Shown: positions 49,276 through 62,230 of the stretch, piece by piece | Numbering within the stretch: position 1 is the first letter of the stretch | Layout of the letters: every line of letters begins with the position of its first letter | NCBI RefSeq assembly: GCF_041381155.1 | Contig: NC_091147.1 | Location: forward strand, 10,810,837 to 10,874,836 | DNA from: Argopecten irradians | Lineage: Eukaryota; Mollusca; Bivalvia; Pectinida; Pectinidae | Direction of reading: 5' to 3' | Length of the DNA: 64,000 bases | The notes under the pieces: model-generated | The model's input: only the letters and a program-made list of their open reading frames with translations | What the model was told of the DNA's origin: nothing | Databases searched by the model: none | Translations under genes and position numbers: made by a program

Positions 49276-50917
49276 ATTGACCCCAACCCTGTAATTAATT
49301 TGATAAAATAAAGTATGTTTTAATGTACCATTCTAGTGATTTTAAGGGATTATTTTCCGAATCAATACGCAACGTCAATAACTATTGGCCATTCAGAAAG
49401 CCAGATTTAGTATGAAAACAAAGAAAAAACTAGTATTTTAAAATATTAATATATTCTTAAAATAAAGAAATTTTAAAATCTATTTCTAATGAATTTGTCT
49501 GAAATCGATTGAAGGGCTGTAGTTGTCTAGTATATCAATGAACCTTATTCATCTAATGTTATTGTTAAGTCGGTTGGCCATGGCAACATATCGGAAGAAG
49601 CTGGAATCCATTATGTTCCGCCATATCATAAGTTGTTCCATCAACTGATGTTTCTCTCTAGGCAGATGTATAATGTTAATTTTCATACTATATTTTTTAT
49701 CTGTATTCTTTTTATAACGGGAATTATAAGTAAATTTAAGCATTGGTTGTCATATCTTTGACATGCATTGGTGTGTAACATACATTGGGTGTTCTAGCAA
49801 CGTGCACCATTGCCAATGCATGTCAAAACCAAATATGACCATCAATGCTCTATTCATTTCGATACAATACTCATATGTCTTTTTTTAACGACCGACTGTG
49901 ATAACAGATTGCGAAGCCTTTAGAATTTCCCTTACGTTAGGTACTTCAATAGCGAACAAATGATGAGTAAAGATAACCATTATCAAAATTATTGAAAATA
50001 TATGTTATATACTGATATGGCAAACAAATGACAAATAAGTCAAGAGAGAATGAAATATACATCGGATTAAAAGACAACGAGTCGGTTTTCTACATTCCCC
50101 GGTAATACTAGATTGATAATGTGTTCGTAAAACGTCTTAACGAGATCTCAATCTCATTAAATTCTTCTGCCTAATATCACTTTCCCCGCGATTCACGCTA
50201 ATCTCATTTTTAAAAACATATTTCATAATCCCAAGGACTTCTGTGATGGCATGCGGATAATCATCGTCATTCACCGTATTCATTGCGAATCGTCAAATCG
50301 GTTTCGAATAAGTGAATCACGTATAATATACGATATTTAATGAGTGTTCATTTCACATGAGCTTTCATTTTTAAGTATAGTTTTTTTCTATTTCTGAGAA
50401 GATTAAATTCTTCAAAATTTCATAAAATCTCGTATGAAATGAACAACAACTTAAATTTCAATATAATTGTACACTCAATGACACCGCTTTAACATGATTT
50501 TGGATTTATTTTAATGTACCTGGATCAATTCCGGAAGTTTCATCATTATCTGTTATGACGTCTATTTGATATCAATTTCGAATGACAATTTCATTAGACG
50601 TTGTACTTTAGGTTTCCAAAAAGCACATCTGTTATTGTATTTAATAATCCAATATCCACAATAAGAAAAATTACATTTTACACACATATACTGTAGATAC
50701 CAAACTAATTTGACATGTAGTCTTTTTGTTCACGATAAAACAATCATAAATGACAGCCCGAAATATTTTGAAGAGCATATCTGTCGACTTGTTGGTTGCT
50801 GGTGTGTCCACATATTTGGAATTAATTCTCTGTTCAATATTCATTACCAGTTTTACCTGGAATACCTGGTGAAGCATCTGTCCCTTGGCTAAGCCACATC
50901 ATAAACTTCAACATTGG

Positions 50918-51182
50918 TAATCTCTGCTCCTGCTTAGAGCTCAGCATTTATCAAGAGAGTGGGATGACTAGTCCACACTTTGTCAGTATAATGTTACCGG
51001 CTAGGATGCTTCGGTGACATAGCACTATAAAAAGGGCAAGAGTTCCATTATACAAGAAGACACAAGACAAACAGTGCAATCTCGCAAAACTTCACATATG
51101 CTACACATCTCATAAAAGTGAGACCGTCCTTACATGACCCTGGCTGTTAATAGGACGTTTATTAAGCAAGCAAACAAATATT
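50918..51182 (-). repeat. Inverted copy of the 21.4-kb dispersed repeat
   Basis: On the minus strand it begins TTTGTTTGCTTGCTTAATAA, then ACGTCCTATTAACAGCC, GGTCATGTAAGGACGG, AACTCTTGCCCTTTTTATAG and AATGCTGAGCTCTAAGCAGG, collinear with 21440-21700. Confidence 0.75.
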
Positions 51183-52488
51183 ATATTCCAATGCTTTCAA
51201 GGAAGTAAACCTTTATTTAGAGTAAGGGCTTTAATGGTCACAGAAACTATTGCCGACTCTTTTAAGTCAAGTTTTCAGAGATGAATAAATGTTTACTTAT
51301 TAAAGTGTTTATTCAGAGAGTTGGTTAAGCAACCTGACCACATGTCCTTTATGTAAAGTTATATTGGTTATAGACTCCTACAAAAAGAATAATTCATTAC
51401 AGAAAAAAATGAAAAATGATTTCGTAATTCTCAGATTATAAAATGACCTTTTTTTTACGTTTCGTGTTACGCAATCTAATCATATGTCCAGTATGTATAG
51501 ATACATTGCAAAAACAAATAAAAAGATATTTCGTAATTCTCAGCATTATATATTGCTTTTTTTCAGTCACAGATATGATTTGATATGACAGAAGTAAATA
51601 TTTTCGCTATATTATTGACAGATGGAGCATGGTCCCATATTTTAATGTCGCATGAACCTTGACTGGGAATGACAATGGTTAGTTCGCCTGTGTACAGAAC
51701 TGTGCCAGTTTTTATACTGACATCAATTTCTACTTACTGGCATTAGTGATCCTGTAGCAGATCATTGGAACCGCCATAGAACAAATATATAGCATTCAAA
51801 ATGGGTTTCTTGGCATCTGATTTTAGTTTTTGATTAAGAAACGAACTCCCGAGACGTGAATTTGTTATTTACCTCGTTGTGTATAAAATAGATATGTCAA
51901 ATATCATCAGATATTTTGTACAACGTCCGTTCTGAACCCTCGAAGGGACGGCTTCCAAATTGGGCTGATTTTCTGAGAAATTGTACCAATTAGGTTCAAA
52001 TGACAAGTGACGTGTTTCGGTGTCCGATCTGATTGTCTATTATAGATCTACGAGACATTGCGACCGTTGGTCCGCTGACCGATGGTCAGAGAACGGAGTC
52101 CTGACACTAGGCACGGCACAGTTTGTCAAGGCATGGGTAGGGTCACATTTATTTGCTCGGATATATCTTCTGTCAAGCGGAATGGAGAGTAATTTATCTA
52201 TGACTCTAGTTTCTGGCCATTGTTGATAGATAGACCGCCTCGTTTAGTCTGTGTATGGCAACACTACTTCCAATACTCTTTTCTTTCATGTTATTGAACA
52301 TGTAACAAGGACTTCGGTCTGTAATTTCACGTGAAATAAATGCACAGAAAACGGAGTGATGATAAGAGTTCAGAGTATTGTAATACTTTATGACTTTATA
52401 AACCATAGTTTACTGCTCTTGCTGTCAGCGAGAGTCTGGTCAATCAAAGTCTGTTCTGGTTTTGCCGACACGAAGCTTATACTACAAG

Positions 52489-52600
52489 GGTGTAAAAGGA
52501 TCGGTGTGGTTTGTGCAAAGCGAGAAATGCGGTGTGTCATATATTCAGCTCGAAGGAGCTTGCTTTTTGTGCTGTCAGTCTGGTAGAGTAAGAGTGAGTA
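52489..52600 (+). mobile_element. Highly diverged SINE-like copy
   Basis: Head GGTGTAAAAGGATCGGTGTGG, middle GTGTCATATATTCAGCTCG and a box A relative (GCTGTCAGTCTGGTAGAG) follow the order seen at 18701. Confidence 0.45.
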
Positions 52601-53891
52601 GATGTCAACATACAGGGATGACGTTGCGTGTACGTTTCATGAGTCGGAGGGAACACTGAACATGGATCATTTAATGTATTTTGTACATTTGTACAAGGTG
52701 ATAGAAACCATATGTGTCAGAGTTTTAACGTTATACTGATAGATTCGAGAGGATATTTCACTATGGTAATTGTTTGTTTTGTTTGTATTTATAGAAGTAT
52801 TAGCGATCAACGAATTGTGACAAATAGGAAGAACACACAGACATGTTGAAGGACGAGACCTGACGCACGCCATGACTCCAGAGTGTGAGAAGCAGAGGAT
52901 ATGATGTGAGAAAGTAAGCGAAATTGTCGTGATCGACGTGCAGGAGAACTGGCGGTGATGTTCGTGCTCGTGTCTTCTTTGGTATAGTGCAATTCTGTTT
53001 GCCCTTTTAATTCATGTGCTTATGTGCACTGAAACATGCGGCGATAAACGGACACTCATGTGCAGCACGACCCACGCCGGTCACTTTAAATGTGCAACGG
53101 GCGCGAACAGTCGTCCCACTCAGCTGTATACTCGCGATGTCTTTTAGTACTGAATGTATCTGGACATTATAGGTTGACTGGTAGCGATGGTCTGTAGAGA
53201 ACATGATGATCGATACGATCGCATACGCATTCGTACGACCGACCATAATTGTCTGGGTGATCGTAAGGGCACTATACCTTGTGTGAACATTTGATACGAT
53301 GCTTATGTAAACCACTTCAGTGGCTGCATAACTTTTCTTTCAGTGGAAGTCTTATGCTTCCCGAATTTAGCTACCAAGAAATAAGGAAAGATTAAAATTT
53401 TAGCCAATTTGAATTCCGTGATTTGGCTTATAGTGTATGTATAATGTTTAGGTCGATGATTCTTTTATATTTCACGGATCAGCATTTTTTGCAACCCAAA
53501 GTGCTCATTGAAACCCTGGAAATCACGAAAAATAACCGGCTTTATATTTCTTTAGACCAGACTCTGTTTTGATGTAAACGATACGTATATATGATAATTT
53601 TAAAATATAACATTTTAATGTACTTTAATACATGCTAGGAGTTGTTGTCGTTAAACGTAATCGTAAAGTAAGCTTTAAGTGTTTAAAAGTCATGATTTTA
53701 AATTTCGCGGTTTTTTCGTGTGATACAGAAGGGGGAGATGGGTAGGAGATATATAATAGTCATTACGCGCGCATGCGCATCAGAGCTGCGACAGAGAAAA
53801 CAAAGAGAAGAAGGGACGTTTTTCAAGGTCAGTCAGTTTTTTGATTTGTTACGTTTTTAACAAATTGAATTGAAAGAAGATATGGAGAGGA

Positions 53892-54490
53892 TATCTGTGC
53901 TTATTATGGGTCATAGTTTTTCGTGAGACGTTTAGAAGGTCAGATGTCAGGGTCGTGGTATAAACCTTGGTTTTGATGAATCATTAATGGCGATTCATTG
54001 TTGTGGTCGGGGTGGCGGTAAAGTAGGTCACCTTCTCCAGTCTGATATGTCTCGAGCTCTCGCGCGACATCGACCCGCTGTAGTAGTTTTTACAGATAGG
54101 TGGCAATGACCTTGATTCACCTTTGTGCGAGGATCTTTCTGGGCGATTGGCTAGAGATATATTTTCGATCGCATCATGGATGGTCAGTGGATTTGGGGTG
54201 GCCAGTGTTTGTGTTATGCAACTCATGTATAGGTCTAAGACCCGTCACGCACCAGTGGACAATTATAATAGTGCTTGTGGATGTGGTGAATGCTAATTTA
54301 CGGACATTGTGTGCGGACTCTAGTGATTGTTTTTTCTGGCGACATTAAGGGATTAAAGACTGGGATATTCTCGTGTCTGAGCCAAGATGGCGTCCATCTT
54401 TCGAGGAAAGGGTCTCGCAAGTATATTCTATCGGTGCGTGGGGCTGTACTGAAGGGCAAGTCATTGAGCGCTTCGCGGAGTGCCATATAA
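53892..54490 (+). pseudogene. SGNH/GDSL-type hydrolase frame of the retroelement, frameshifted
   Basis: Block I-like VLIMGHSF at about 53896-53920 supplies the serine. A block III-like GGND follows at about 54099-54112 after RHRPAVVV. Block V-like DGVHLSRKGSRKYIL at about 54390-54435 supplies the Asp and His. Reading all three needs frame changes near 53920, 53945 and 54090. SGNH enzymes hydrolyse esters; the role in retroelements is unknown. Classical GDS is GHS here. Confidence 0.7.
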
Positions 54491-54965
54491 GGTAAGCGTG
54501 CCCTCATTAACATAAATTATGCGGGACGGCACTTCCGCCCAGGTCATGTATCGGTTACTCTCGTTTATCGAACATTAGGCTAGTGCTGCGATTAATATCA
54601 TTGTATGATTAACTTCAATTTATCACAATCTGAGACTTATTAAAAGGTTGAGTTTTATATAACTTTATATATTAACCATGACATTCTTTAGTTGTTAAAG
54701 TTCAAGGTTAAGTTATGTGCAGTTTGTTTACGTCACATGTCGTCTATATATACATTGTATTGCACGGGTCAAGGTTACTACATAGAAATTCTTTGTTTAC
54801 GTTGAGTGTTAGCTTGTTTAGCATTCAATAGGTAACGGTCTAGCGGTCACTGTCAATTTTACTTCTCTCGCTCTCCTAAGTAAATATTTGGAATATTGTT
54901 GTTTTCCCCTTTGACATAGATTGTGATTTGTTGTTACGATTTGAAATGATTTTAGTTAATTTTTA

Positions 54966-55390
54966 AGTATGTACAGGTGAATGGTGAGATAGGTAAATGT
55001 GGAGTACATCTAAGGTGTGTACAATTAAATATTGCCTTACATCATAGGTATGTACAGGTAAACTGAGTACATCTAAGGTGTGTACAATTAAAATATTGCC
55101 TTACATCATAGGTATGTACAGGTAAACTGAGTACATCTAAGGTGTGTACAATTAAATATTGCCTTACATCATAGGTATGTACAGGTAAAACTGAGTACAT
55201 CTAAGGTGTGTACAATTAAATATTGCCTTACATCTCAGGTATGTACAGGTGATCATGAATGGCGAGTACATCTAAAGGTGTACAACTTAATATTGCCTTA
55301 CATCACAGGTGGTGAATGTTGATTACATCTCATGATCAGGTGTGTACAATTATATAAATATTTTGTCTTATATCATAGGTATGTATAGGT
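54966..55390 (+). repeat. 63-bp minisatellite, about six copies, in the retroelement
   Basis: The unit is GTATGTACAGGTAAACTGAG + TACATCTAAGGTGTGTACAA + TTAAATATTGCCTTACATCA + TAG. It lies between the SGNH reading and the gag-like start, where the termini of split-direct-repeat elements would be expected. Confidence 0.92.
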
Positions 55391-55684
55391 ATAAAATCAT
55401 TGAATTTGCATATTTTTAACAATATGTCTATGTATTGAGTACCAACAAAAAGGTACCACTATATATAGTACTGATTACATTACCAAACAGGATTTGGTAA
55501 TTGGGTGCTTGGTTAATGCATAAAGTACCTATCTAATATGATATAAGGGATACATATTGCAGATTTCAACTCTTACCCAAGGTGGTTTCGAGTAGTAATA
55601 TGTATCGGGTGTATTATAGGAAATATTCACAATCATATCAAGTTTGGAACAAAGGTTTTTCTTTATTTATCACTTATTTCAGAT

Positions 55685-57145
55685 ATGGGTCCAATAAGAC
55701 GCCTACCAAGGCGACAGGCAGCCCTTAACAATAGGGCTGTCAGAGTTCATGAGAACCAACAGGACACTGTGGAACCAAACTCAACTGTAAATGAATCAAA
55801 TTCTGGACAGTCACAATTTTCCTACCGCAAGAGAAATCGCATCAGAATTAATGCAGCAAATGCTGGAAAAGGGTGTGGCAACGGTGTTGCCTGGTGCCAC
55901 ATTGCCTTCATTACATACAGCCCAGAGTAGAGCACCACCTTCGGCCGCACTGGGGGCACCCACCTGTGGTACCAACTGCTGCGACATCATCATCAGCTGC
56001 TATCGATGCACCACCTGTGATACCACCTACTACACCACCTTCGGTAGTCCAAAGTGCTCCAGTTTAGTAACAATGCCTACGATGACTCCATCGGCTGCCT
56101 TGGGGGCACCACTTGTGGTGCCAATTGCTACATCATCTCCCCCCGCAACCCAGCTGTCTGCAACACCTGTAGTACAATTGCAGGACGAGACTGTTAATTT
56201 GGTAGTGTCGCCTTGTAGTATCCAGCCACCATTACAGTCTGTTGTTAACAACATGACAGGTGAGACTAATAATGTGTCACCTTACAGCAGCATCTCCTTA
56301 CCTCTGGGGCTCAACTTAGATACAAAAATTGTGTCAAAAATTCATAGCCATGAATTTGTTGACTTTGGAAATTTGCTTTTACCGGCAACAAAAACAAAAG
56401 AATGCCAACTACGGCTTCAAGGAACCGAAATTTCTGTCGTTCCAAAACAAAAGCATTTTCAAATTCGAACCATTGAACAATGGCTTCAAGCCTTTCATAT
56501 TTTTACATCAGTGTACATCAAGAGCCATGCTCACCGAATAGCTAGTCTACTAAAATATGCAGACACTATTCAAACACTTGCCCGGAGGTCAGGATTTGCT
56601 GCTGCAATCTTTTATGATTCACAGTTTCGCTTACTCATGCAACACAATCAGTAATATGGCATGGGACGTAATCAACCAGGAGTTGTATTTACATGCCCCT
56701 GGCTATAAGTTTGAAACCTGTTCAGAGACAGGTGCCCTTTCCATCAACCCCAGCCCAACCATATGGTAATGGAAAACAAAATTAAAGGTCGGTGCTGGGA
56801 ATTCATGCAAACCGGTTCATGCAACTATGGGTCACAGTGCAGGTTCCTTCATGTCTGTGCCAAATGTGGGGGTAACCACCACGTCAGACAATGTAGGGTG
56901 CAGGGCAACAAAACACCAAAACAAATCGGCCATTAACCCAAATAATGGGACTGCACCAAACACTCAGGGCAACACCGGGACCTCCCAAACAAACACCTCG
57001 GGCAGACAACACGCCTCAAACAAATCCCAGGGGTCGTCCGGGAAAACAGTTCATAAACTTCCCACGCCAGTAAAGTTTGATATATTAAAACAGTATTTGG
57101 GAGGGTATGACTCTGATAGATTGATGAGCTTACAAAAAAGGTTTT
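55685..57145 (+). pseudogene. Gag-like protein of the DIRS/Ngaro-like element with CCCH and CCHC fingers
   Basis: The reading opens at ATG 55685 (MGPIRRLPRRQAA), shifts near 55800 to a frame with AREIASELMQQMLEKG, then a proline/alanine-rich middle and a conserved block near 56335-56654 (SKIHSHEFVDFGNLLLP; TIEQWLQAFHIFTSVYI; SLLKYADTIQTLA). It shifts again near 56650 (NMAWDVINQELYLHA). At 56792-56894 a CCCH finger (C-x8-C-x5-C-x3-H) is followed directly by a CCHC-like knuckle (CAKCGGNHHVRQC). The block and fingers are those I associate with the first ORF of DIRS-like elements, which should package or bind element RNA. Broken frames mean no intact product. Confidence 0.75.
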
Positions 57146-57810
57146 GAAAAGGGATTTTCATTACAACATCAGGGCGAAAGAAGCTTTCGTGAATCTAGAA
57201 ACCTCAAATCAGCAGAACAAAATCCTGTTATTCTGAAACAGAAAATTGACAAAGAAGTATCACTAAGGTAGGATCGCGGGGGCTTATGATTCTCCTCCAT
57301 TCACAAATTTTCAGGTATCTCCTTTGGGTTTAGTTCCACCCCTCCTAAAAAAGAGTCAAAATGAGTATAGGCCTATACATCACTTATCCTACCCTAAGGG
57401 ATCATCAATAAATGATTTTTTTGGGGATTTCTCACTGAAGATTCATCGAGGTTCAACTCCCCCCTATCAGTCAATAATCAGCCCTAGATGCTATTGGTTG
57501 AGTTAAATATTTTGGGACTGGGACATTACTTCGCCAAAAACTGATATTGAGAATGCCTTTCGTATTCTTCCCATATCCCCGAATGATTACGAACTCTGGG
57601 GGTATGAAAATGCGGGTGGGAAATATTACTTTGACAAAGTTCTTCCGATCGGGCTGTTCTATATCCTGTAACCTTTTTGAACAACTCAGCCACAGCTTCT
57701 GCAAATGGTCTATGTCCAACCATTTTCAAGCCTGCAGGCGTAGTCTGCATGTACTAGATGATTTTTATTTGCCGGTCCCCCAGATTCGGATAAATGTAAA
57801 AATGATTTAG
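57145..57810 (+). pseudogene. Reverse transcriptase region of the DIRS/Ngaro-like element
   Basis: In order across several frames: GAYDSPPFTNFQVSPLGLVP near 57279-57338, EYRPIHHLSYPKGSSIND near 57360-57415, a catalytic-Asp stretch TDIENAFRILPISPNDYE near 57540-57590, YYFDKVLPIGL near 57625-57655 and VLDDF near 57746. These are DIRS-type RT signatures. At least three frameshifts and an in-frame stop are needed to read through. Confidence 0.8.
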
Positions 57811-58354
57811 TGTCATTCACTTGCATTTATGTCAAAGGGTGGTGGTATTACCCATCAAACAATACCAACAACAGTACAGCCTACAACTGTCATAACATTT
57901 TTCCGGGAGTTGAAATCGATACAGTTCAAGATGGAGGCACGTTATACCACCGATAAAGTTGAGAAAATTAACCCCCCCCCTCTCACTTTTGTCAGCTAAT
58001 TGGTTCACGCAAAATAAAAGTTACCACTTAAAAGAATTCCCATCTCTGATAGGTCCTCCTCAATTTTTGCATGCTGTGTAGTACTTCCAGCCCCCGGCGC
58101 CTTTTTTTATTTTTTTTTTTATCCGCCTTCTTGGTGTGTGTCTTCCAGGGGCGCCCTTACCAAACGCCGACGCTCTCCACCTTACCAAAGGAATAACTAA
58201 ACCAAACTTTTCGGCACCCCTCCTCGTTTAGAATACAGGCAAGCAAGGTTAGACATTTTTTTTTCGTGACTTGGCAGGAATTCATGGAAGCATCCTTCAA
58301 TGGGGTGTTTCTCTTATCATTTGGCAGATAGATGGGAAACATCAAATCATCTTC

Positions 58355-58690
58355 AAGTTTCTATACTGATGCTAGTGGACTAGGTTTTGGGGCCGTGGTT
58401 TTAACGATAAGTGGTTTTATGGGAATTGGCCGTCAAACATGACCTGTTCATCATATAACTATTAAAGAACTTTTCCCACCCCTATAGTCTATAGCAGTAG
58501 AAATATGGGGCGACGATTTGGAAGAACAAATGCATTACTGTTTTCACACGCGAGTGACAATGCAGCTGTTGTTTCTATTATTGAGAAATCTAAACATACA
58601 AGCACTCGGGACTCAGTTGTCATGATAGGAAAACCTCTTTGTACGCGTTGGGGGGATATAGTTGTCGATACTAGTGTAAAACATTACAGC
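58355..58690 (+). pseudogene. RNase H region of the DIRS/Ngaro-like element
   Basis: FYTDASGLGFGAVV at about 58358-58400 carries the first catalytic Asp. Further on, ITIKELFP and EIWG readings are followed by SDNAAVVSIIEKS near 58555-58590, with the second Asp motif. Frame changes separate them. The stretch 57811-58354 shows only eroded sequence. Confidence 0.65.
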
Positions 58691-58909
58691 TGAATATCCG
58701 CTATTCTGTGAAGAGCATATAGTATGGGTAGAAAGCAGAAATATCTCTAGGCAGAATTTTTATGTCAGATCGATTTGCAGGTTCACGACATTCAAAGGAA
58801 ATAGCTCCTGTCCTACATGACGAAAGACCCCTGTACCAGTCCCACCTCATCTGTTGCCACATTTGATTATACAATAGTGCAACAATTCTCCTGTTAGACT
58901 GCAAATAGC

Positions 58910-59900
58910 ACCCCAATCAGAAAAAGCTACATGAGAGCTTTCAGTCAACTTCAAGATTTCGCTAGTACACATTTTAAAATTCTACCGTAGCTTGCTTACC
59001 AACTAAAGTGGACCTGACTGGTCTATTTTCATTTGCTCATATGTTTAGTGAGAACAAGTCCTCTTCAGCAAACCATTAAGTCTTTGTTGCTGCCCGTAGG
59101 GTCCCCTCCCCCCATTAATAAGGTTAGCAGGCTATGTAGACCCAGCCCAGTCCTTTATTATCAAAAAGATTTTTGGCAGCCTAATTCAAAAGGAGGATAA
59201 CATATCAACCACTGGACTCTCGATTTACCTATTACTCCAGTATATTTGCGGATAATTGGTGCTGGGGCATTACCAATAAAACAGTTTTTATTACCACACC
59301 AATACCAACAGTGTCTATGCTCCATACGAGGCAATGTATCTTTTAGCTTTCCCCATTGCTCCTGCGCGTAGGGTTGAAATGACAGTTAATACGTTTAGTT
59401 GTCATACTATTGCTATATGGAAAACGAACTTAGCCATTATTCCAGATTGTCTTGGCCATCCCCAATCAAAATAGAAATTACTTTTAGTTCATCCTTTAAA
59501 AGCAATTTGTAATATACGTCCATTTGTCCTATCCATAGAGAAAAAAGCAAGATACTTCCATCTGCCCAGTAATCGGGCATTAGTCCAATTTGTGTCCATA
59601 ACGAGGCACTAATCCTGGTCACACTTTTTTCTTTTCCAAACAATTCAAAACCAGTTGTCTTATCAGTTTTTTACTACATGTCTGAAACAAAAACGCTATG
59701 TGCAGCTGGGCATAGATTCTAAAGGCTATACTAGGCCACATGTTTTTTCGAATCGGGGATGCTAGTACGGCTGCAGCTCAAGGCGGTACCAGATGAGGAC
59801 ATTCTAACACATGGGTAGATTGGAAGTCACTGGCTTTTAAACGCTTTTATACGTTTTACAAAACATTTTTTGACAATGCATAGAAAAGATTTGTAGTATT
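58910..59900 (+). pseudogene. Tyrosine recombinase region of the DIRS/Ngaro-like element
   Basis: Readings in order: YMRAFSQLQDFASTHFKI near 58930-58985, LDLPITPVYLRIIGAGALP near 59218-59275, an Arg-box relative (RV/G then EMTVN) near 59365-59395, then RIGDASTAAAQG near 59740-59785 preceded by a His (HMFF), and KSLAFKRFYTFYK near 59828-59865 with the candidate nucleophilic Tyr. These match the R..HxxR..Y layout of tyrosine recombinases used by DIRS-type elements for integration of circular DNA. Several frameshifts separate the boxes. Confidence 0.65.
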
Positions 59901-61244
59901 TTGAAAGACATGGGAAGTTTAAATTCCATACTGAGGTTTATTGCTGTACATGTGTATTGAAGGATTTTTTGTCAACTTGGGCATTGGGTCGAAGTTGGAA
60001 TACTGCTTTTGTCAAAGTTTTAATACTTGTTACTTCTATCTTATTAGGTCAGTTCCTTTGTTTTAATTGAGGTCAAACTTGGGCATAGGGTCGAAGTTGC
60101 ACTCAATAAGACAAATATAATAATTTTTGTGCATATGTATATTAATTTGTTACATTAATAAGGACTTTTAATTGCTGTTATTTCAATGAAGATAGTTTAT
60201 GGTATGATGTTTTTATCAACTTGGGCAATTGGGTACCCCCGAAGTTGTGTGGCATGTCTGTACATACCTTTTGATCCTTTTGCCCATGAAACTTTGTTTT
60301 TACCTGACTGTATTTTACTGAAGTTGTGTGGCACGTTGTTACATACCTTTTGATTTCTATGTACTTTGTTTTACTGAATTACATGTACCCTGGTACTCGC
60401 TTTCGTAGAAGAAATTTGTACTATTAATAATAATTATAATTTTATTTATTATTATTTATTCAACTTTGGCATTGGCGTTCGAAATTGATCTTGTTGATGT
60501 AATTATAATGTTTACATAATGTTTTAATTTATTGTGCATAACTGTTTTGGTTGGCTGGTTATGGTTACAAATGAGGAGGAGATATATCCATAATCTGGAT
60601 AAATGAATAACGTGTTTTATTGATTTCAGTGTTTTCATGGAACTTTTCATATGCTATGCGCTTTTTGTGACAGTTGTACTCTCCTAACAAAGTTTGAACT
60701 CATAATTATTCTACATGATGGATGATGGACTCGATAAACATTTTTGAGATTAAAGGGAGACTAAACCATATTCTTGGAAATAGGTTAACACCTATTCAAT
60801 CACAAAACATGTTTGGAAGTTATGTTTCTTTTGACGATACATCTGACTGTCGTAGGCATCGGGCATAGGGTCGGAGCTATTTTTTTGCCTATAATATCTG
60901 AGGATTGGTTGAAATTTTGATTTATTTTTCTTGTTAATTTTTTTTGTTTTCATATGTTCAAATGATTAAGGAAAGATTCGTAGTGAGGGCTTCGGGTGGG
61001 GTTGATGTTGTTGCAGAACAACATTGTGGCGTTTTTTATCCACCACCTAGAAACCAAATGATGTATTGTGGGGTCAATTGTTTTTTATATTAACTTGAAA
61101 AGTTAATTATCTTTTCAAGTCGGCGTTTATATTTAATAAACAGCCAAATTTCAAAATTCTGAACATAGGTCATCTGCTTTGTTTTTGCCTATGTAATTTG
61201 GTTCAAACAAGGCTTCGCCCTTTCGACGGTCATGTTTAAATTGA
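59900..61244 (+). other. Element 3' spacer with a recurring short motif
   Basis: The phrase CTTGGGCATTGGGTCGAAGT recurs in diverged form near 59975, 60070, 60225, 60465 and 60855, at irregular spacing. A second phrase, GAAGTTGTGTGGCA..TACATACC, occurs twice near 60240 and 60320. No coding motif is seen. Confidence 0.55.
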
Positions 61245-61554
61245 TTAATAAAATAAACATTTTTAATGTACTCTTATTACATTGCTAGGAAGTTGTGCGT
61301 TTTACCGTTAATCTCGTAATTAGTATAAGCTTTAAGTTGTAAATGTTCATTTTAAATTTTCGCGGTTTTTTTTTCGGGTTGTTACTGAAGGGGGAGTTGG
61401 GTTGGAGAATTTAATAATAGTCATTTACGCAATGGCGGCTTCAGGAGCTGCGACAGAGAAACAAAGAGAAGAAAAGGTTACGTTTGTCAAGGTCAGTCAG
61501 TTTTTTTTGTTTGTTTCGTTTTATAACAAATTGAATTGAAAAGAAAATATGTAG

Positions 61555-62230
61555 AGGATTTATCGGTGCTTATTATGGGTTTCATTAGTTTCGTCGAGAC
61601 GTTTAGAAGGTTCTGATGTCAGGGTCGTGGTATAAATCCTTGGTTTTTTTTGATGATGTCATTTAATGGCGATCAATTGTCGTGGTGGTCGGGGTGGGCG
61701 GTTAAAGTAGGGTTCACCCTTCTCCAGTCTGATATGTCTCCGTGCTCTCGCGCGACATCGACCCCGCTGTAGTAGTGTTACATGAATAGGTGGCATTGGC
61801 CTTGTTTCAACTTTGTGACGAGGATTACTTTATGGGGCGAATTGGCTAGAGATCATATTTTCGATCGCCTACCATGGATGGTCAGTGGATTTTTGGGTAG
61901 GCCAGGTGTTTGTGTTATGGCTTCTCCCATGTATAGGTCTAAGACCAGTTCACGCTCCAGTGGGACAAAGTATAATAGTAGCTGAGGATGTGGTGAATAC
62001 TTATTTAAGGATCAATTGTTGTTGCGGGACGCTATTGATTTGTTTTTTCTGGGCTACATAAGGGATTAATGACTGGGATATTCTCGTTGTTGTCTGAGCC
62101 AAAGATGGGGGTCACTAATCTTTCGGAGGGAATGGGTCTAGCTTGTATTCTTCATCTCGGTGCGTGGGGCTGTAATTGAAGGGGCAAGTCTATTGAAGCG
62201 CTTCGACGGATTATACTAGTGCCATATATA
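61555..62230 (+). pseudogene. Second SGNH hydrolase reading (repeat copy)
   Basis: Collinear with 53892-54490: GTGCTTATTATGGGT near 61565, the GTAGTAGTGTTACA block near 61770 and the catalytic-His region eroded near 62100. Relative to the first copy it carries many one-base insertions. Confidence 0.6.

Larger units (their letters stand above)
48843..53601. other. Repeat-bearing interval without a recognised gene
   Basis: Holds a TAATTG-rich patch, an inverted copy of the 21.4-kb repeat and a SINE-like remnant. The open frames at 52020-52226 and 53315 down to 53007 have no family motif and no convincing splice partners. Confidence 0.55.

Noticed and set aside
52020..52226. Plus-strand 68-codon open frame in a GC-richer patch
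   Set aside because: No recognised domain, no partner exons and no clear initiation context.
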